The position numbers were made by a program, and so were the translations under genes. A stretch of 64,000 nucleotides of DNA from Aequorivita sp. (GTDB lineage Bacteria > Bacteroidota > Bacteroidia > Flavobacteriales > Flavobacteriaceae). The stretch spans positions 137,531-201,530 of the forward strand of contig JAGXGE010000032.1 in the NCBI GenBank assembly GCA_024637015.1, given 5' to 3'. Positions 59,293 through 64,000 of this stretch are shown here, in pieces. Positions within the stretch are counted from its first letter, which is position 1; the number at the start of each line of letters is the position of its first letter. The notes below the pieces were generated by a model. The model was not told where the DNA came from. It made no database searches and saw nothing but the letters and a program-made list of their open reading frames with translations.

Positions 59293-59946
59293 ATGAAAAA
59301 GAGTTTTCTTCTTTTTGGGTTTTATATAATTTGTGGTAGTGTGTTTTCACAAATAGATTTATCTAATAAATCCGTTCGTTTTGATTCTTCGGAATCCAAT
59401 ATAAACAGCCCCACAGGGTTTGAAATCCCTCCAGTCAAAGCCCCATCGCTTTCAAATACAAATAATCCAAATACTCCAAATAATTCAGATTTGGGGAAAA
59501 AAAAAGAAAAACAGATAGACATGCAAAACGGTGATGGTTTGCTGGAATATACTGGCACAAACAAAGCCCCAAAATACTTCACAAAAGATAAAGAAGAAAA
59601 GCCAGAATATGGAAAAGATCAATATTTGGGCGATTTTAAAACCACTACCAAAACTGTAACATTTATGTACCGCGACCACGAATTTGTTGACGGTGATATG
59701 ATACGAATATATGTGAATGGAGACATTGCGATTCCACAAGCGAGATTGGAAGGTAGTTTTAGAGGGTTTGATCTGCCATTGCAAGCAGGTTTCAATAAAA
59801 TAGATTTTGAAGCACTAAACCAGGGCTCTTCCGGACCAAACACAGCCCAGCTTAATATTTATGACGAAATCGGTAATCTTTTGGCTTCTTATGAATGGAA
59901 TCTTCTCACTGGAAACAAAGCAACTGCGATTTTAGTTAAACAGTAA
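59293..59946 (+). CDS. Secreted hypothetical protein (start corrected from 59272)
   Basis: MKKSFLLFGFYIICGSVFSQ signal peptide. Confidence 0.75.
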   Translation: MKKSFLLFGFYIICGSVFSQIDLSNKSVRFDSSESNINSPTGFEIPPVKAPSLSNTNNPNTPNNSDLGKKKEKQIDMQNGDGLLEYTGTNKAPKYFTKDKEEKPEYGKDQYLGDFKTTTKTVTFMYRDHEFVDGDMIRIYVNGDIAIPQARLEGSFRGFDLPLQAGFNKIDFEALNQGSSGPNTAQLNIYDEIGNLLASYEWNLLTGNKATAILVKQ

Positions 59947-60006
59947 TTCTCAACAAATTTTTAACTTCAAATAATGATTTAAAATAATTATTTTAAAATG
60001 TAAAGC

Positions 60007-60034
60007 TTGTTTTACAAAATAAACAGTATATTTG
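60007..60034 (+). promoter_or_regulatory. Canonical Bacteroidetes promoter
   Basis: TTG (60007-60009), 17 nt, TATATTTG (60027-60034). Confidence 0.65.
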
Positions 60035-60043
60035 TCTTATTGT

Positions 60044-60055
60044 TAAGTTAACTTA
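60044..60055. promoter_or_regulatory. 12-bp perfect palindrome TAAGTTAACTTA at predicted transcription start (putative operator)
   Basis: Sequence palindrome directly downstream of the -7 element. Confidence 0.5.
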
Positions 60056-60080
60056 CATTTATTGTTTTAAATTTTTAATT

Positions 60081-60530
60081 ATGAAAAAGAGTAAAATTTG
60101 TGATGCTGAAGAGCTAAGATTGCAGTGGCTTGTAAATTTTAAATTGCCAAACTATTGGAAAAAAATAGGGTGGGCGCTTCTTTCCCTTTCATTTGCCTTA
60201 ATTATATTGACTAAATTTTTAGATGGTGATTTTTCGGTAATTATATCTATCTTAAAAAAAATAACGCTACTTGGTTTATTGATTGTAGTTATTTCAAAAG
60301 AAAAAATTGAAGATGAACTTATGGAAAACCTTCGCGGTAAGGCTTTTTCGTTTTCTTTTATTATTGGAGTAGTTTATGTGTTGGTGCAACCTTTAATCAA
60401 TTATTTGGTTTTTGTGATTCTAAAGCCACAGAAAGCAAGGTTTGAAGATCTTGGTGATTTTCAGATTCTTTGGTTTTTGCTTATAGTTTATTTAACAGCT
60501 TTCTGGTTCTTAAAAAGAAGAAATGCATGA
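60081..60530 (+). CDS. Hypothetical multi-TM membrane protein
   Basis: 149 aa, about four TM segments; ATGA overlap with HTH gene. Confidence 0.75.
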   Translation: MKKSKICDAEELRLQWLVNFKLPNYWKKIGWALLSLSFALIILTKFLDGDFSVIISILKKITLLGLLIVVISKEKIEDELMENLRGKAFSFSFIIGVVYVLVQPLINYLVFVILKPQKARFEDLGDFQILWFLLIVYLTAFWFLKRRNA

Positions 60531-60727
60531 AAAATACAATAAAAGTAGAACGTGCAATTCTCAATCTAACACAGGATGAACTTGCTCAAGAAATAGGAGT
60601 CTCCAGACAAACAATTAATTCAATTGAGACAAATCGTTATGTTCCTTCAACTCTTTTATCCCTTAAGTTGTCCAAGCTTTTCAATAAGCCAGTCAATGAT
60701 TTTTTTAAACTTGAAGACAATGATTAG
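60527..60727 (+). CDS. Small HTH (XRE-type) transcriptional regulator (start corrected)
   Basis: MKNTIKVERAILNLTQDELAQEIGVSRQTINSIETNRYVPSTLLSLKLSKLFNKPVNDFF. Confidence 0.9.
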   Translation: MKNTIKVERAILNLTQDELAQEIGVSRQTINSIETNRYVPSTLLSLKLSKLFNKPVNDFFKLEDND

Positions 60728-60873
60728 CGTGCTTATATTTTATTTTTTGGAAGTTATTTTTAGAATAATAATTTTTCTACTCAGTTAAATTTCCCTTAAT
60801 TAAACTGAAATAATTCTTCATATTTCTTTAAATTTCTTCGGAGGGTCTGTAATTTTATGAAAATTACAGTTTT

Positions 60874-62622
60874 ATGAATGTTTCCGAACAAATCCTTCAA
60901 ATCCTTAAAAATGTTGGTGTAACTCAAATATGGGGCGTAACAGGCGATGCCTTAAACACATTCACAGATGCCCTTCGTGGTGATAAAGGAATAAAATGGA
61001 ACGCAGTACGTCATGAAGAAAATGGAGCGTTTGCAGCATGTGCCGAAGCCCAAATGACGGATAATCTTGCGGTCTGCGCAGGAACCGTTGGACCAGGAAC
61101 ACTTCACCTAATAAATGGTTTATACAATGCGAAAAAAGAACGCGTCCCGGTTCTTGCCATTAGCGGACAAGTGGCGCGTGTAAATATGGGAACCAATTAT
61201 TTTCAGGAAGTGGGACTCACCAAGATATTTGATGATGTTTGTGCGTATCAAGCCGTAATCCGATCGGCTGAAGAAGCGCCCCGTGTAGTTTTAAAAGCAA
61301 TTCAAATCGCTTTGGAGCAACGTGCAGTTGTTCGTGTTGAAATACCTGTAGATATTGCTATTGAAGAAGCTAAAGGTGCCCATTATGAGCACCCAGTATT
61401 TCGAAGCAACGCTGTTTTAGTTCCTTCTGATGAAGATGTTAACAAAATTGCCAGTGCTATAAATGACGCTAAAAAAATTACAATACTTGCCGGTGCAGGC
61501 TGTCGAAATAGTAGGGAAGAAGTCTTGGCGCTTTCAGAGAAAATAAAAGCACCAATAGTGCACACACTTCGTTCGTCAGATGTAATTCATAACGATGATA
61601 AAAATGTGGTCGGGCTTACAGGACTCATCGGAAATCCATCTGGATATCACGCTGTGATGAAGGCGGATTTATTATTGATGTTAGGAACAGACTTTCCATA
61701 TAGTAATTTCTTGCCTGATGACTCAAAAGTTATTCAAATAGATAAACGTATCGAGAATATTGGTAATCGCGTTAAAGTTGATATTGGAGTGCAAGGGGAT
61801 TGTTTGGCGACGCTTCAAAAATTAGATTCAAAAATTTTTCCGAAGAAAAATTCTGAGTTTTTGGATAATTTGGTTGAAAACTTCAAAAAATGGAAAAACC
61901 AAAAGGAGGAAAGCAGTAGTTTAAAAAATAACGAAGAGCCTTTACATCCGCAGCTTTTTATGAATGTCATAAATCGAAAAGCTTCAGATGATGCCTGTTT
62001 TACCGTTGACGTTGGCGAAAGTGCCATTTGGGTAGCACACCATTTAACGCTTCACGGAAAGCGAAGACTTTTGGGCTCTTTTAATCACGGTTCCATGGCT
62101 GTAGGTTTTCCCGCCGCAATGGGAATTCAATCGGTTAATCCAGGAAGACAGGTTTGGGCAATTGTTGGCGACGGGGCTTTCGGGATGTGTATGAATGATT
62201 TTATTACTGCAGTTCGGTATAATTGGCCCGTAAAGGTTTTGGTTTTCAACAATAGCCAGCTCGGTTTTGTGAAAATTGAAATGGAAGAAGCCGGCTACGC
62301 AATGGCAGATGAAGCTCTTGGACTTCAAAACCCAAATTTTGCTGAATATGCCAAACTCTGTGGCGGTGATGGAATACGTGTGGAACATGCTGCAGATATT
62401 GAAAAGGCTGTTGAGATGGCAATCGCTTCGCCCAAACCTTTTATTATTGATGCTGTTACTAATCCAGGGGAACTTTCACTGCCGCCGAATATCACGTTGG
62501 AAGAGGCGTGGGGTTTCGGAAAATCGAAAGTGAAGGAAATTCTGCTATCAGTTAAAGGCGACAAGAACCAAAAAAATAATTTGATGGATGAAATAAAGGC
62601 ATTCTTTCACAATTCAAAATAA
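60874..62622 (+). CDS. ThDP-dependent pyruvate oxidase/dehydrogenase (PoxB-like)
   Basis: GVTGDALNTFTDAL; AVRHEENGAFAACAEAQ; GDGAFGMCMNDFITAVRYNWPVKVLVFNN. Confidence 0.9.
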   Translation: MNVSEQILQILKNVGVTQIWGVTGDALNTFTDALRGDKGIKWNAVRHEENGAFAACAEAQMTDNLAVCAGTVGPGTLHLINGLYNAKKERVPVLAISGQVARVNMGTNYFQEVGLTKIFDDVCAYQAVIRSAEEAPRVVLKAIQIALEQRAVVRVEIPVDIAIEEAKGAHYEHPVFRSNAVLVPSDEDVNKIASAINDAKKITILAGAGCRNSREEVLALSEKIKAPIVHTLRSSDVIHNDDKNVVGLTGLIGNPSGYHAVMKADLLLMLGTDFPYSNFLPDDSKVIQIDKRIENIGNRVKVDIGVQGDCLATLQKLDSKIFPKKNSEFLDNLVENFKKWKNQKEESSSLKNNEEPLHPQLFMNVINRKASDDACFTVDVGESAIWVAHHLTLHGKRRLLGSFNHGSMAVGFPAAMGIQSVNPGRQVWAIVGDGAFGMCMNDFITAVRYNWPVKVLVFNNSQLGFVKIEMEEAGYAMADEALGLQNPNFAEYAKLCGGDGIRVEHAADIEKAVEMAIASPKPFIIDAVTNPGELSLPPNITLEEAWGFGKSKVKEILLSVKGDKNQKNNLMDEIKAFFHNSK

Positions 62623-62640
62623 TTTGAAATACTTTTTAAA

Positions 62641-64000
62641 ATGAGAGAAGCAATCCAATTCACATTTATAGTCTTAGGAATAATTGCAATTATTACTTGC
62701 ACCGTAATATGGCCAGTTTATGGTTTTTCTGTTTTGGCGGCTTTGATTTTCGGGATTGGTATGTATGATTTGTTTCAAAAGAAACATACCATTCTTAGAA
62801 ATTTTCCTGTTTTGGGCCATATGCGTTTTCTTTTAGAAATGATTGGACCAGAAATCCATCAATATTTTGTGGAAGACGCTACAGACGGAAAACCAATTGA
62901 CAGAAATCACAGAACTTATATTTACGAGCGTGCAAAACTTCAAAATGAAACCCATCCCTTTGGAACGGAATTGAACGTTGAAGTGGAAAACTATAAGTGG
63001 ATGAAACACAGTATTTATCCATCAAAACTGCTCGAAGAACCACCGCGCGTTCTTGTTGGCGGACCCGATTGCAAACAACTATATAGTGCAAGTATTTTTA
63101 ATATTTCAGCAATGAGTTACGGTGCATTGAGCAAAAATGCTGTGATGGCACTAAATTTTGGAGCAAAGGCTGGTAACTTTTTTCACGATACTGGTGAAGG
63201 TGGAATTGCCGAATATCATTTAAAAGGTGGCGATTTGGTTTATGAAGTGGGTACAGGCTATTTCGGTTGTAGAACGGAGGACGGAAACTTTTCCCCTGAA
63301 AAATTTAAGGAAAAGGCGGCACTTCCGAATGTAAAAATGATAGAAATCAAGATTTCGCAAGGAGCAAAACCAGGGCATGGTGGTGTTTTGCCAGCGGTAA
63401 AAAATAATGAGGAAATTGCAAAAATCAGGGGAATAAAACCACATACGGTGGTGCTCTCGCCTCCTGGCCACAGTGCGTTCAACGATGCGGAAGGATTGCT
63501 TCGGTTTGTTAAGCAAATGCGCGACCTGAGCGATGGAAAACCCATAGGTTTTAAATTTTGTGTTGGTAGTAAAAAGGAGTTTATTGACATTTGCGAAAAA
63601 ATGGTTGAAACTGGAATAAAACCAGATTTTATAACTGTTGATGGTTCCGAAGGCGGAACGGGTGCGGCACCGATAGATTTTTCAAATTATGTAGGGATGC
63701 CATGGGAAAAAGCCCTTGTTTTTGTAGTTGATACTTTGAATGGTTATGGCTTAAAAAAAGACATAAAAGTAGTTACTGCCACGAAAATATTTACAGCTTT
63801 TGACATTTTTAAAGCGCTATGTATTGGCGCTGATATTTGTAATTCTGCCCGCGGAATGATGCTCGCTCTTGGATGTGTTCAAGCTTTGCGTTGCGACACC
63901 AACAAATGCCCAACAGGTGTAACAACAAACAATCCAAGCCTGATGCGGGGTTTGGTGGTGGAAGACAAGTGGAAACGTGTTAAAAATTATCAAGGTCAAA
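62641..64000 (+). CDS. FMN-binding glutamate synthase family protein (truncated by window end)
   Basis: Open from ATG 62641 to window end; ISAMSYGALSKNAVMALNFGAKAGNFFHDTGEGGIAEYH; EIKISQGAKPGHGG; CDTNKCPTGVTT. Confidence 0.93.
   Translation, partial: MREAIQFTFIVLGIIAIITCTVIWPVYGFSVLAALIFGIGMYDLFQKKHTILRNFPVLGHMRFLLEMIGPEIHQYFVEDATDGKPIDRNHRTYIYERAKLQNETHPFGTELNVEVENYKWMKHSIYPSKLLEEPPRVLVGGPDCKQLYSASIFNISAMSYGALSKNAVMALNFGAKAGNFFHDTGEGGIAEYHLKGGDLVYEVGTGYFGCRTEDGNFSPEKFKEKAALPNVKMIEIKISQGAKPGHGGVLPAVKNNEEIAKIRGIKPHTVVLSPPGHSAFNDAEGLLRFVKQMRDLSDGKPIGFKFCVGSKKEFIDICEKMVETGIKPDFITVDGSEGGTGAAPIDFSNYVGMPWEKALVFVVDTLNGYGLKKDIKVVTATKIFTAFDIFKALCIGADICNSARGMMLALGCVQALRCDTNKCPTGVTTNNPSLMRGLVVEDKWKRVKNYQGQ

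Noticed and set aside
1-64000. CRISPR arrays, prophage, restriction-modification, toxin-antitoxin or secretion-system loci
   Set aside because: Looked for regularly spaced repeats and hallmark proteins; none seen.
1-64000. tRNA/rRNA genes
   Set aside because: No T-loop GGTTCGAATCC-type or rRNA segments recognised by eye; a tRNAscan run would settle this.

Overview
64 kb chromosomal segment from a Bacteroidota genome, most likely Flavobacteriaceae (AT-rich, TAnnTTTG-type promoters, typical family content). Most of it is ordinary core genome: serA/serC, cbpA/cbpM, parE/parC, rpsA, pyrR/pyrB, rnz, pdxH, sixA-ppk1-ppx, miaE, dnaX, rnpB (RNase P RNA), rsmD, a RecD-like helicase, yebC, glsA, gcvT, several MscS channels, rpoD, a PoxB-like enzyme and a glutamate-synthase-like protein cut off by the window edge. 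I found no CRISPR array, prophage, intact transposon, tRNA or rRNA, and no recognisable defence system. The best second-look items are: (1) a textbook -1 frameshift signal in dnaX (A10 slippery tract, 5-nt spacer, 7-bp GC-rich hairpin, stop one codon after the slip), predicting a gamma-like 358-aa product; (2) an in-frame fusion of CMP-Kdo synthetase (KdsB) to a KdnB-like Kdo 8-oxidase; (3) a decayed cassette-like island at 30.06-30.9 kb; (4) a DUF937-type pseudogene with four separate lesions; (5) an unlisted 43-aa single-TM small ORF upstream of miaE; (6) a family of related secreted proteins at 8-11.6 kb; (7) several perfect inverted repeats, one a possible operator for a membrane-protein/HTH pair. 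Product names come from reading the translations, with no database search.
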